Positions 1 to 7,648 are shown, numbered from the stretch's first letter. The stretch: DNA of 22,269 bases from Candidatus Paenalcaligenes intestinipullorum (GCA_019120675.1 DWUQ01000185.1:1-22269); one strand, 5' to 3'. Notes: generated by a model from the sequence alone, not told the origin. Numbers and translations are program-made.

Positions 1-368
1 CCATTACGAAGCTGCCTGACGGCGATACCCCTTCTCCGGAAAACCAACTGGCTGCGCCCAACGTGCCAGATACGGCTCAGCAGGCGACGTCCACAGCCGC
101 TCCTGAACCCATTACTGGGGCAGCCCCTTCGGTCAGCGATGACACCACATCGCAAGCCATCACGCAGGCTGCCCCCCAAGAGCCTGCATCTGAGCCTATG
201 GACACCACCCGAAGCTCACTGGCTTCGGCGCACAGTCAGCACAAAGCCAAAGCCACCTCCCAAAGCGCTGCAGCCCCTTCCGATGCAGCCGTTGGCGCAC
301 CCACCACGCCGGTTCGTCCAGCCACCTCCTCTCCTGATACCGACGATCACAAGGGCACTGAGCCATGA
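1..368 (+). CDS. tatB: Sec-independent translocase subunit TatB, C-terminal part (5' end outside window)
   Basis: The reading frame is open from the left edge (first full codon at position 3) to a TGA at 366-368. What is visible is only the low-complexity tail, rich in Ala, Pro, Thr, Ser and Gln, which is typical of the poorly conserved cytoplasmic C-terminus of TatB. The membrane anchor and amphipathic helix that define the family lie upstream and are not visible. Identification therefore rests on context: its stop overlaps the tatC start in an ATGA arrangement, the usual tatB-tatC coupling. With TatC it would form the twin-arginine signal receptor in the inner membrane, which exports folded proteins. 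The start at 63 is only an internal Met. Confidence in a real gene is high; the TatB name is inferred from its neighbour. Confidence 0.8.
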   Translation, partial: ITKLPDGDTPSPENQLAAPNVPDTAQQATSTAAPEPITGAAPSVSDDTTSQAITQAAPQEPASEPMDTTRSSLASAHSQHKAKATSQSAAAPSDAAVGAPTTPVRPATSSPDTDDHKGTEP

Positions 369-1135
369 GCACCGACTCAACTCCTAACGAAACCTTTGTC
401 TCGCATTTGGTCGAGCTGCGTACCCGTTTACTGCGTGCGGTCGTTGCCATACTGGTGGTATTTGTGGTGCTGTTTTTGTACCCTGGCCCCTCTGCCATTT
501 ACGACGTGCTGGCGCAACCCATGCTGACCACACTCCCCAAAGACACGCGCATGATTGCCACCGGCGTCATCACGCCCTTTATGGTGCCGGTCAAAGTCAC
601 GCTCCTTACGGCGTTTTTAGTGGCCTTACCCATCGTGCTGTATCAAGCGTGGGCCTTTATTGCGCCAGGTTTATACAAACATGAAAAGCGCCTCGCCCTG
701 CCATTGATCTTTTCCAGTACGCTGCTCTTTTTGCTGGGCATGGCCTTTTGTTATTTCATTGTTTTCAAGACCGTCTTTCAATTTATTGCTTCGTTTGCAC
801 CACAATCCATCACTCCCGCGCCAGATATTGAGGCCTATGTCAGCTTTGTCATCACCTTATTTATGGCCTTTGGTATCACCTTTGAAGTGCCCATTGTGGT
901 GATTGTGTTGGTCAAAGCGGGCCTCGTCAGCATTGCCCAGCTGCGTAGTGCGCGCGGGTATGTCGTGGTGGCGGCGTTTGTTATTGCGGCGATTGTCACG
1001 CCCCCCGACGTAATCAGCCAGTTACTGCTGGCGGTACCCTTGTGCCTGCTGTACGAATTAGGGATTATTGTGGCGCGCTATTTACAGCCGTCTCGCAAGC
1101 GTGAGCTGGTGCCAGACACCTCAAACCAAGACTAA
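365..1135 (+). CDS. tatC: Sec-independent protein translocase TatC
   Basis: TatC is the polytopic inner-membrane subunit that recognises twin-arginine signal peptides and, with TatB and TatA, moves folded proteins to the periplasm. The 256-residue product has the usual family length and about six hydrophobic segments. Family features visible are the N-terminal cytoplasmic stretch FVSHLVELRTRLLRA (residues about 11-25), the ITPFMVPVK segment near residue 70, the YQAWAFIAPGLYKHEKR loop around 90-108, and a late hydrophobic pair ending near residue 240. The ATG overlaps the tatB stop (ATGA), so translation is probably coupled. The stop lies one base from the stop of the opposing protease gene. 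A Tat substrate, the Rieske protein PetA, is encoded about 2.8 kb downstream. Identification is firm. Confidence 0.97.
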   Translation: MSTDSTPNETFVSHLVELRTRLLRAVVAILVVFVVLFLYPGPSAIYDVLAQPMLTTLPKDTRMIATGVITPFMVPVKVTLLTAFLVALPIVLYQAWAFIAPGLYKHEKRLALPLIFSSTLLFLLGMAFCYFIVFKTVFQFIASFAPQSITPAPDIEAYVSFVITLFMAFGITFEVPIVVIVLVKAGLVSIAQLRSARGYVVVAAFVIAAIVTPPDVISQLLLAVPLCLLYELGIIVARYLQPSRKRELVPDTSNQD

Positions 1136-1136
1136 T

Positions 1137-2312
1137 TTAACGCGGTCGTGGTCGCGCTTGGATGGTCACCGCAATCGTACGCGGTTTATTGCCTCGCACG
1201 ACGGTCATATTAATCCGTGTATCCGGCGGGACTTGCGCCACCTGGCGTAGCAAATCAGCGGTGTTTTTGACGGGCGCATCGCCTAAACGCACAATCACAT
1301 CGCCAACCTCCAAGCCCGCCACGGCCGCTGGACCGCCTTTGAGTACTCGCGCCACCACCACACCCTCTGACTCGGTGGCTGATTGCGCTAGCGGCCAGAT
1401 GTCTTGGGGCTCAATCCCCAACCAGCCGCGGGTCACATAGCCCTGCTCCATCAACGCATGGGCAATCGCCCACGCCTCATGCGCTGGGATCGCAAAGCCA
1501 ATGCCCAACGACGCACCATTTTCTGAATAAATAGCGGTATTAACCCCCACCAACTCCCCCATTGGGTTCAGCAGTGGCCCTCCGGAGTTGCCGGGATGGA
1601 TCGCCGCATCGGTTTGAATAAAATCCTCAAACACACTCACGCCCAGCTGATTACGGTTAATGCCAGACACGATGCCCATCGTCGTCGTTTGTGCAAAACC
1701 AAAGGGGTAGCCCACCGCAAACACGAGCTCGCCGACTTGCAAGGGCGCTGTACGTGGCATCAACGGTATCACTGGCAGCTTGGTGGCAGCAATACGCAGC
1801 ACCGCTAGATCGCTTTCTGGGTCGACGGCTTGAACTTGGGCGTTAAACACGCGCCCATCTGCCAAGCTCACCTTTAACGCGCGCGCGCCTTCTACCACGT
1901 GTTGATTGGTTAAGATATAGCCTTCGGCATTAAAAATAATGCCTGTGCCCACATTGGTGGCCGGTGTGAACTCTTGTGCGCCTGAGGGCCTGTCCAACAA
2001 TGCATTAAAGCTCGGATCATGCTGCAACTGTTCGCTCAGCGCTTGGGCGGCTGTATTTTGTAAAGGCACCGCCTCAATGCTGACCACTGAGCGTGAGGCG
2101 CGCTGCAAAGCGGCAAGATAACCATTGGGTAAGCCATTGGTAGCGTTCGCTTGGGTACGGGCTAAAAGCATGTCCTCATGACGGTCAGCCCCTTTTAAAT
2201 CCGCGTCGACAGACGAACCCGTGACCCAATGCGGCCTAAAGGTTAGGATAATAAACAGTAGGCCTAAAGCGACGGTTACTGTTTGTGCAAAGATTAACCA
2301 ATACCGTTGCAT
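1137..2312 (-). CDS. Membrane-anchored trypsin-like serine protease with one PDZ domain (HtrA/DegS-like)
   Basis: This is a 391-residue protein with one N-terminal transmembrane segment (residues about 6-25), a linker, an S1C chymotrypsin-fold protease domain and a single C-terminal PDZ domain (about 295-385). The catalytic triad is readable: His138 in TNQHVVEG, Asp168 in ESDLAVLR and Ser243 in HPGNSGGPL. One anchor plus one PDZ matches the architecture of DegS, the site-1 protease of the envelope stress response, rather than two-PDZ soluble DegP/DegQ. It would act in the periplasm, tethered to the inner membrane. Whether it cleaves an anti-sigma factor here cannot be judged, so no symbol is given. 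GAGG lies about ten bases before the ATG. It diverges from the Nif3-family gene with only 33 bases between start codons and converges on tatC. The position beside tat and pet genes recalls Bordetella. Confidence 0.93.
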   Translation of the reverse strand: MQRYWLIFAQTVTVALGLLFIILTFRPHWVTGSSVDADLKGADRHEDMLLARTQANATNGLPNGYLAALQRASRSVVSIEAVPLQNTAAQALSEQLQHDPSFNALLDRPSGAQEFTPATNVGTGIIFNAEGYILTNQHVVEGARALKVSLADGRVFNAQVQAVDPESDLAVLRIAATKLPVIPLMPRTAPLQVGELVFAVGYPFGFAQTTTMGIVSGINRNQLGVSVFEDFIQTDAAIHPGNSGGPLLNPMGELVGVNTAIYSENGASLGIGFAIPAHEAWAIAHALMEQGYVTRGWLGIEPQDIWPLAQSATESEGVVVARVLKGGPAAVAGLEVGDVIVRLGDAPVKNTADLLRQVAQVPPDTRINMTVVRGNKPRTIAVTIQARPRPR

Positions 2313-2345
2313 GGCATTGCCTCATTTTTGATTCAAGGAAAACAC

Positions 2346-3122
2346 ATGAAATCGTTGTCGCGTCATACGCTGGAACACTGGCTCGACCAAACCTTACAGC
2401 CACAGCTTTTTGCCGACTATTGCCCCAATGGCTTACAGGTTGAAGGCACCGACACGGTGTCCCATATTGTGACGGGAGTTACCGCCAGTCAGGCCTTACT
2501 GGAGGCCGCTATAGAACGCGGAGCGGACACCGTGCTGGTCCATCATGGTTGGTTCTGGAAAAACGAAGACGCTCGCATCCGTGGCATCAAGCGGCAACGC
2601 TTAGCGCTCACGCTCCAACACAATATAAACGTATTTGGCTACCATTTGCCGTTGGATGCACACACCCGCTTGGGCAACAACGCCCAACTCGCCCGCGTCC
2701 TAGGGCTCGAACCCGCGCTCAACCCAGACGGTCAACCTCGTACCTGTGGTCCAAATCAACTCATTTGGTTGGGTCATCCTAGCCAACCACATACCTTAGA
2801 AAGCTTTAGCGCCCAAGTCAGTAACGCGTTGGGCCGCACTCCGTTAGTTGTTGGCAACCCACAACAAACTCTCCATACCGTTGCGTGGTGTACGGGTGGC
2901 GCTCAAGGGTATATGCAAGCCGCTTTGGAGGCGGGCGCAGACTTATACATTACGGGTGAAGCCTCAGAGCCCAACTACCACTTAGCGAACGAAACCCAAA
3001 GCGGTTTTATGGCGGCAGGCCACCATGCGACCGAACGCTATGGGGTCAAAGCGTTAGGCGAGGCGATTGCTCAAGAGTTTGGCGTGCGTGTGGAGTTTAT
3101 CGACTTGGATAACCCGATCTAA
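2346..3122 (+). CDS. Nif3-like dinuclear metal center protein (YbgI family)
   Basis: The 258-residue product belongs to the Nif3/YbgI family, hexameric toroid proteins with a two-metal site; their cellular role is poorly defined (GTP cyclohydrolase I type 2-like annotations are not well supported). Metal ligands are visible in two blocks: HHGWFW at residues 66-71 and YHLPLDAH at 99-106, with the C-terminal GHHATERYG block supplying the rest. The ATG at 2346 is preferred over an in-frame upstream ATG at 2307 because AAGGA sits just before it and homologous family members begin with a similar short lead-in to the Trp-Leu helix. It diverges from the protease gene and shares a short promoter region with it. 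A perfect 14-bp inverted repeat lies 63 bases past its stop. Family assignment is secure; biochemical function is not. Confidence 0.93.
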   Translation: MKSLSRHTLEHWLDQTLQPQLFADYCPNGLQVEGTDTVSHIVTGVTASQALLEAAIERGADTVLVHHGWFWKNEDARIRGIKRQRLALTLQHNINVFGYHLPLDAHTRLGNNAQLARVLGLEPALNPDGQPRTCGPNQLIWLGHPSQPHTLESFSAQVSNALGRTPLVVGNPQQTLHTVAWCTGGAQGYMQAALEAGADLYITGEASEPNYHLANETQSGFMAAGHHATERYGVKALGEAIAQEFGVRVEFIDLDNPI

Positions 3123-3185
3123 GCCCCTACTCCAACATGGCTGCTTCTGATCGTTACCTTTAGCTCAGCGCTAGCACGGCTTCGA

Positions 3186-3220
3186 TACGGACGGTTTGAC
3201 TTGCGCTCAAACCGTCCGTA
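3186..3220. terminator. Perfect 14-bp inverted repeat between convergent Nif3-family gene and mscL
   Basis: Arms TACGGACGGTTTGA (3186-3199) and its exact complement (3207-3220) flank a 7-base loop. It sits between two converging genes, so a two-way terminator is the simplest reading. However, neither strand shows a good T-run directly after the stem, so it is not a textbook intrinsic terminator. It could instead protect mRNA 3' ends or be a dispersed intergenic repeat. Confidence 0.55.
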
Positions 3221-3281
3221 AACGATTTAGATCAACACTGAGCTACAGACAAGCCCCTATACTGTATAAGCGTACTCTACG

Positions 3282-3803
3282 TTAGCCTAGAGTCGGCGGT
3301 GTAGGGGCCGTGCCGGTGGATGGAGTAGGTGCATCCGAGCGTTGTTTCAACGCATCACGGATTTCACGTAACAACTGAATATCCTCAGGGGTCGCAGGCG
3401 GTGGTGCAGCCTCTTCTTTTTTGGCTTCCTCGTGGTGCAAGGCGGTGCGCATTTTATTAACCATCTTCACCATCAGGAACACCACAAAAGCCAAGAGGAT
3501 GAAATTAATGAATACGGTCAAAAAGTTTCCCCACTGCAACACAACGGCACCGGCCTCGTTTAACGCCTCAAGCGTTCTAGAGCCTGAATACCCATCAGGT
3601 GTACGTAACACTAGGAAACGGTTTGAAAAATCTACCTCGCCGCCTAAAATGAAGCTAATTACGGGCATGAATACATCGCGCACAAGTGAATCGATGATCT
3701 TGCTAAAGGCACCCCCTATGATCACCCCTACCGCTAGGTCAATCATGTTGCCTTTTACGGCAAAGTTCCTAAATTCGTGCAAAAAACCGCTGGTTCGTCC
3801 CAT
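3282..3803 (-). CDS. mscL: Large-conductance mechanosensitive channel MscL
   Basis: MscL forms a homopentameric inner-membrane pore that opens under membrane tension and releases solutes during hypo-osmotic shock. The sequence begins MGRTSGFLHEFRNFAVKGN, with the N-terminal amphipathic helix and the conserved first pore helix IDLAVGVIIGGAF (about residues 21-33) followed by a second membrane helix at about 93-113. The start at 3803 is chosen over an upstream GTG at 3836 because AGAGGAAAG immediately precedes this ATG and MscL proteins start at this point. The product is 173 residues, longer than the 136 of E. coli MscL; the extra length is a Glu/Lys-rich stretch followed by a Pro/Thr/Ala-rich cytoplasmic tail. 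It converges on the Nif3-family gene and diverges from petA. Confidence 0.96.
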   Translation of the reverse strand: MGRTSGFLHEFRNFAVKGNMIDLAVGVIIGGAFSKIIDSLVRDVFMPVISFILGGEVDFSNRFLVLRTPDGYSGSRTLEALNEAGAVVLQWGNFLTVFINFILLAFVVFLMVKMVNKMRTALHHEEAKKEEAAPPPATPEDIQLLREIRDALKQRSDAPTPSTGTAPTPPTLG

Positions 3804-3842
3804 ACTTTCCTCTTTAATCAAGAAATAAGCGCACACTAACGC

Positions 3843-3871
3843 TATAATACTGGGTTAAATACATTACCCAG
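3843..3871. promoter_or_regulatory. TATAAT box and adjoining inverted repeat in the mscL-petA divergent region
   Basis: A perfect TATAAT lies at 3843-3848, oriented toward petA, but no good -35 hexamer is found 16-18 bases upstream. Directly behind it CTGGGT (3850-3855) and ACCCAG (3866-3871) form an inverted repeat with a 10-base spacer, about where transcription would start. This could be an operator or a small leader hairpin. Promoter assignment is tentative. Confidence 0.35.
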
Positions 3872-3927
3872 GCAAAACGTCCGTAAATTGTGGTTCGCCC
3901 CAAGGGGGCAGGAATAAGGATACTAGA

Positions 3928-4569
3928 ATGAGTCAGATTACGACACAGCCCGACGATATCGGAGCAGATGAGCAAAAGCCATCTGATCCTTCTCGCCGTC
4001 TCTGGGTCACTACCGCCTGTGCGGTTGGTGGTGTCGCAGGGATAGGAACTGCAGTGCCTTTTGTGGGGTCCTTCGCTCCCTCAGCCAAAGCGCGTGCCGC
4101 TGGCGCTCCTGTTGAAGTCGATATTTCAACATTAGCCCCCGGTGAAATGCGCACGGTTGAATGGCGCGGCAACCCCATTTGGATACTGCATCGCACCCAG
4201 GATCAATTAGATTCACTTACTACCCATGACAACGACCTCGCGGACCCCGACTCCGATCGTCCTGGTTATACCCCCGGCTACGCCAAAAACCAGTACCGCT
4301 CACGTCGTCCCGAAATCTTTGTGTGCATCGGTATTTGTACTCACCTAGGTTGTTCTCCTACTCCTAAACTGAGCCCTGGTGCTCAAGCGGGTGTACCCAA
4401 CAACTGGGAAGGCGGTTTCTTGTGCCCTTGCCACGGTTCCACCTTTGATTTGGCTGGCCGTGTCTTTAGCAACAAACCCGCCCCTGACAACCTAGAGGTT
4501 CCCCCTTATTCCTTCTCCGACGACGGCATGAAAGTGATCGTTGGCGTTGACGAAGACAACAAGGCCTAA
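3928..4569 (+). CDS. petA: Ubiquinol-cytochrome c reductase iron-sulfur (Rieske) subunit
   Basis: This is the 2Fe-2S subunit of the cytochrome bc1 complex, which passes electrons from ubiquinol to cytochrome c1 at the periplasmic face. The N-terminus carries a twin-arginine-type lead (SRRLWVTT, residues 22-29) and a single hydrophobic segment (about 30-50) that stays as the membrane anchor. Cluster ligands are readable in CTHLGC (Cys137, His139) and CPCHG (Cys166, His169), with Cys142 and Cys168 placed for the stabilising disulfide. Length 213 is normal. An AGGAATAAGGA purine-rich stretch precedes the ATG. It is first in petABC, with 43 bases before petB. A small GCCCC-AAG-GGGGC hairpin lies in the leader at 3897-3909. 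Tat export links it functionally to the tat genes at the left edge. Confidence 0.97.
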   Translation: MSQITTQPDDIGADEQKPSDPSRRLWVTTACAVGGVAGIGTAVPFVGSFAPSAKARAAGAPVEVDISTLAPGEMRTVEWRGNPIWILHRTQDQLDSLTTHDNDLADPDSDRPGYTPGYAKNQYRSRRPEIFVCIGICTHLGCSPTPKLSPGAQAGVPNNWEGGFLCPCHGSTFDLAGRVFSNKPAPDNLEVPPYSFSDDGMKVIVGVDEDNKA

Positions 4570-4612
4570 CCCCTCTACCTTAGCGTTAACCAAAGATTAA
4601 AGGAGCCACGCC

Positions 4613-6001
4613 ATGGCTGGCGAGAAAACTGTCGAGACGACAGGCTTTTTAGGGTGGATTGACAGACGTTTTCCGCTGTCCAAACTCTACAAAGAGCACA
4701 TGTCGGAGTATTACGCACCGAAAAACTTCAACTTCTGGTATTTTTTCGGTTCTTTAGCCCTGCTCGTATTGGTCTTGCAGATTGTGACGGGTATTTTCCT
4801 CGTCATGAACTACAAGCCTGACGCCGAACTGGCTTTTGCCTCGGTCGAGTTCATTATGCGTGAAGTGCCAGGTGGCTGGATTATCCGCTACATGCACTCC
4901 ACGGGCGCATCCATGTTCTTTATCGTGGTGTACCTGCACATGCTACGCGGCCTATTCTATGGCTCGTACCGCAAGCCCCGCGAATTGGTTTGGATTTTCG
5001 GTGTGGCCATTTTCCTCTGTCTGATGGCAGAAGCTTTCTTTGGCTACCTGTTGCCATGGGGGCAAATGTCCTATTGGGGTGCTCAGGTTATTGTGAACCT
5101 GTTCTCAGCCATTCCCTTTATTGGCCCCGAACTCGCCATTTGGATTCGTGGTGACTACGTTGTGTCGGACGCCACCCTAAACCGCTTCTTTGCTTTCCAC
5201 GTCATTGCCATTCCTTTAGTGTTGATTGGCCTCGTGGTGGCGCACTTGATCGCCTTGCACGAAGTGGGTTCTAACAACCCTGATGGTGTAGAAATCAAAG
5301 ATGGCCCCAAAGACGCTCAAGGTCGCCCAATCGACGGCATCCCTTTCCATCCCTACTACTCGGTACACGATATCGTGGGTGTGGCGGGCTTCTTGATTGT
5401 GTTTGCAGCCATTCTGTTCTTTGCGCCAACCATGGGTGGTTACTTCCTGGAGTACAACAACTTTATTCCTGCCGACCCCCTCAAAACCCCTCCGCATATC
5501 GCGCCAGTTTGGTACTTCACACCTTTCTACTCTATGTTGCGTGCCACGACGGCTGACTTTACATGGATCTTGGCGGGCGCAGCAGTGATTGCGGCGATTG
5601 TGCTGCACTTCAAGAGCGGCTTACAAGGCACGAAGCGTGTTGCTCTAACGGTCGTCCTGCTGGGCGTTGCCGTGGCCTTCAAGGTCTTCGACGCGAAGTT
5701 CTGGGGTGTGGTGGCGATGGGTGGTGCCGTGGTCATCCTGTTCTTCTTGCCTTGGCTCGATACCAGCCCAGTCAAGTCCATTCGCTATCGTCCTACTTGG
5801 CACAAGTTTTTATACGCAATCTTCATCATCAACTTCTGCATTTTGGGTTATCTCGGTACACAACCCCCCAGCGATCTCTTTAACCTCATGAGTCAGATTG
5901 GCACGGTGATCTACCTTGCTTTCTTCCTACTCATGCCGGTTTGGAGCCGATTGGGCACGTTCAAACCTGTACCCGAGCGCATTACCTTCCGCGCTCACTA
6001 A
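4613..6001 (+). CDS. petB: Ubiquinol-cytochrome c reductase cytochrome b subunit
   Basis: This is the membrane core of the bc1 complex, holding two b hemes and the Qo and Qi quinone sites. The 462-residue protein has the four-helix heme bundle in its N-terminal half and further helices after residue about 245. Heme ligands are His95 and His109 in one pair and His196 and His211 in the other. The second pair has 14 residues between ligands, one more than in mitochondrial cytochrome b. The Qo-site motif is PVWY rather than PEWY, within a PVWYFTPFYSML segment. AAGGAG precedes the ATG. It lies between petA and petC with short gaps, consistent with one transcript. Length is somewhat beyond mitochondrial forms because of extra C-terminal membrane segments. 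Identification is firm. Confidence 0.98.
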   Translation: MAGEKTVETTGFLGWIDRRFPLSKLYKEHMSEYYAPKNFNFWYFFGSLALLVLVLQIVTGIFLVMNYKPDAELAFASVEFIMREVPGGWIIRYMHSTGASMFFIVVYLHMLRGLFYGSYRKPRELVWIFGVAIFLCLMAEAFFGYLLPWGQMSYWGAQVIVNLFSAIPFIGPELAIWIRGDYVVSDATLNRFFAFHVIAIPLVLIGLVVAHLIALHEVGSNNPDGVEIKDGPKDAQGRPIDGIPFHPYYSVHDIVGVAGFLIVFAAILFFAPTMGGYFLEYNNFIPADPLKTPPHIAPVWYFTPFYSMLRATTADFTWILAGAAVIAAIVLHFKSGLQGTKRVALTVVLLGVAVAFKVFDAKFWGVVAMGGAVVILFFLPWLDTSPVKSIRYRPTWHKFLYAIFIINFCILGYLGTQPPSDLFNLMSQIGTVIYLAFFLLMPVWSRLGTFKPVPERITFRAH

Positions 6002-6027
6002 GGACATCAACACGATACGGATAGACC

Positions 6028-6879
6028 ATGATCAAGAAACTCTTTGGCGCCCTCGCGTTGTCCCTCAGTTTTTCCGCAGCGGCTTTAGCCGCTGACGGGG
6101 GCTACCCGCTAGATCGCGCACCCAAACACGTCAGTGACGTCGCATCGCTCCAAAGCGGTGCCAAATATTTCGTCAACTACTGTCTGAGCTGTCACAGCGC
6201 TAACGCTATGCGTTACAACAAGCTCAATGACATCGGCCTGACCGACGATGAAATCTCCGAGAACCTGCTGTTCACCAGCGAAAAAGTTGGCGACCTGATG
6301 ACCATTGCCATGCGTAAAGACGACGCTGCCAAATGGTTTGGTGCTGCGCCACCCGATTTATCGGTCACCGCACGCGCCCTGTCCGAAAACTTAGGCGCTT
6401 CGGGTACCGATTACATCTATACCTACTTGCGCACCTTTTACCGCGACGTGAACCGCCCCACCGGCTGGGATAACCTCGTATTCCCAAGCGTTGGTATGCC
6501 TCACGTGCTGTGGCAAGAGCAAGGCCCCATGCGCATGGAGCACAAGAAAATCGAAAAAGTCACCGATGAGAAAGGTTACGAATTCTGGAAGCAAACCATC
6601 ACTCATTACGATGAGCATGGCTTCTCGACCGTGGATTCACAAATCCTTGCTGACTACACCGGTGACAAAGTCGACAGCAAACGCCTCGTAGCCGTCGACG
6701 AAGGCCAACAAAAAGCCTATGACCTCGCTGTAGCCGACCTCAGCAATTTCATGGGTTGGATGGCCGAGCCCATGCAACAAGAACGCAAGACCATCGGTTA
6801 CTTTGTATTGGCTTTCTTGCTGTTCTTCTTCTTTGTCGCCTGGCGCCTCAACAAAGCCTACTGGAAAGACATTAAGTAG
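6028..6879 (+). CDS. petC: Ubiquinol-cytochrome c reductase cytochrome c1 subunit
   Basis: Cytochrome c1 takes the electron from the Rieske protein and hands it to soluble or membrane-bound cytochrome c. The product begins with a Sec-type signal peptide (MIKKLFGALALSLSF, cleavage probably after an Ala near residue 21). The heme-binding CLSCH is at residues 52-56, followed by the SANAMRYN stretch typical of the family. A single C-terminal transmembrane anchor (about 257-274, very Phe/Leu-rich) is followed by a short Lys-containing tail. Length 283 is normal for bacterial c1. The gene is last in petABC, 26 bases after petB, and is followed by a cluster of hairpins that probably ends the operon transcript. 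Confidence 0.97.
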   Translation: MIKKLFGALALSLSFSAAALAADGGYPLDRAPKHVSDVASLQSGAKYFVNYCLSCHSANAMRYNKLNDIGLTDDEISENLLFTSEKVGDLMTIAMRKDDAAKWFGAAPPDLSVTARALSENLGASGTDYIYTYLRTFYRDVNRPTGWDNLVFPSVGMPHVLWQEQGPMRMEHKKIEKVTDEKGYEFWKQTITHYDEHGFSTVDSQILADYTGDKVDSKRLVAVDEGQQKAYDLAVADLSNFMGWMAEPMQQERKTIGYFVLAFLLFFFFVAWRLNKAYWKDIK

Positions 6880-6930
6880 GCTTTACCCTGAAGCTTGCCG
6901 TATACTCACTTACGAGTCTACGCTCGCTTC

Positions 6931-6947
6931 AGAGCAGTCCCTGCTCT
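6931..6947 (+). other. Short perfect hairpin, first of three between petC and sspA
   Basis: AGAGCAG and CTGCTCT pair perfectly across a 3-base loop. No T-run follows. It sits directly before the two terminator-like hairpins and may be part of the same structured region. Confidence 0.5.
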
Positions 6948-6949
6948 AC

Positions 6950-6976
6950 AAGGTCGGCCTCTAGGGCCGACTTTTA
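6950..6976 (+). terminator. Probable intrinsic terminator of petABC (hairpin 2)
   Basis: GTCGGCC (6953-6959) pairs with GGCCGAC (6965-6971) across a 5-base loop, extended by weaker flanking pairs and followed by TTTT at 6972-6975. This is a good GC-rich stem with a short T-run, 73 bases past the petC stop. Confidence 0.75.
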
Positions 6977-6995
6977 TGCCGTTCGGGCATTTTTT
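6976..6995 (+). terminator. Second tandem intrinsic terminator before sspA (hairpin 3)
   Basis: ATGCC (6976-6980) pairs with GGCAT (6986-6990) across the loop GTTCG, followed directly by TTTTT. It begins exactly where the previous hairpin's T-run ends, giving a tandem pair. It lies only 30 bases before the sspA start, leaving little room for a downstream promoter. Confidence 0.7.
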
Positions 6996-7024
6996 ATTCA
7001 TCTTTATCTCTGGAACTCACAACT

Positions 7025-7633
7025 ATGATGGTGCTCTACTCTGGAACGACGTGCCCCTTTTCACAGCGTTGTCGCTTTGTGTTGTTTGAAAAAGGCATGG
7101 ACTTCGAGATTCGTGACATCGATCTGTACAACAAACCGGAAGACATCTCGGTCATGAATCCTTATGGGCAAGTGCCTATTTTGGTTGAACGCGAGCTGGT
7201 GCTGTACGAGTCCAACATCATCAACGAATACATCGACGAGCGCTTTCCGCATCCACAATTGATGCCTGCGGACCCCACCATGCGCGCCCGCACACGTTTA
7301 TTCCTGTATAACTTCGAGCGCGAACTGTTCTCGCATGTTTCAGTTCTCGAAGACCGCCGCAACACCGACACCAAAGCCCAAGACAAAGCCCGCACCCAAA
7401 TCCGCGACCATTTGTCCCAACTGGCGCCTTTGCTGACGAAAAACAAATTCCTGCTTGGCGAAGAATTCACCATGCTGGATGTGGCCTTGGCGCCATTGCT
7501 GTGGCGTTTGGATCACTATGGCATTACGCTGCCCAAGACGGCTGCACCGCTGCAAAAATACGCTGAGCGTGTGTTTTCTCGTCCCGCCTTTATCGAAGCC
7601 TTAACCCCTTCTGAAAAAGTAATGCGTCGCTAA
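7025..7633 (+). CDS. sspA: Stringent starvation protein A (glutathione S-transferase fold)
   Basis: SspA binds RNA polymerase and changes promoter choice in starvation, acid stress and, in several pathogens, virulence gene control. It has a GST fold but is not known as a GST enzyme. The 202-residue product opens MMVLYSGTTCPFSQRCR, a thioredoxin-like N-terminal domain (to about residue 80) with the characteristic NPYGQVPIL turn, followed by an all-helical C-terminal domain (about 85-200). Start choice lies between two adjacent ATGs at 7025 and 7028; the first is kept because, from memory, family members in Bordetella start with two Met. sspB follows after 15 bases. The region directly upstream holds three hairpins, so expression may depend on read-through or on a promoter buried among them. 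Confidence 0.96.
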   Translation: MMVLYSGTTCPFSQRCRFVLFEKGMDFEIRDIDLYNKPEDISVMNPYGQVPILVERELVLYESNIINEYIDERFPHPQLMPADPTMRARTRLFLYNFERELFSHVSVLEDRRNTDTKAQDKARTQIRDHLSQLAPLLTKNKFLLGEEFTMLDVALAPLLWRLDHYGITLPKTAAPLQKYAERVFSRPAFIEALTPSEKVMRR

Positions 7634-7648
7634 GACGCTCTGTATCAC

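Noticed and set aside
5216..5608. 130-codon minus-strand frame inside petB.
   Set aside because: It is antisense to a firmly identified gene; His/Arg/Val-rich composition is the expected shadow of a membrane protein gene.
6895..7089. 64-codon plus-strand frame between petC and sspA.
   Set aside because: It covers the hairpin array and overlaps the sspA start in another frame; no ribosome site or family pattern.
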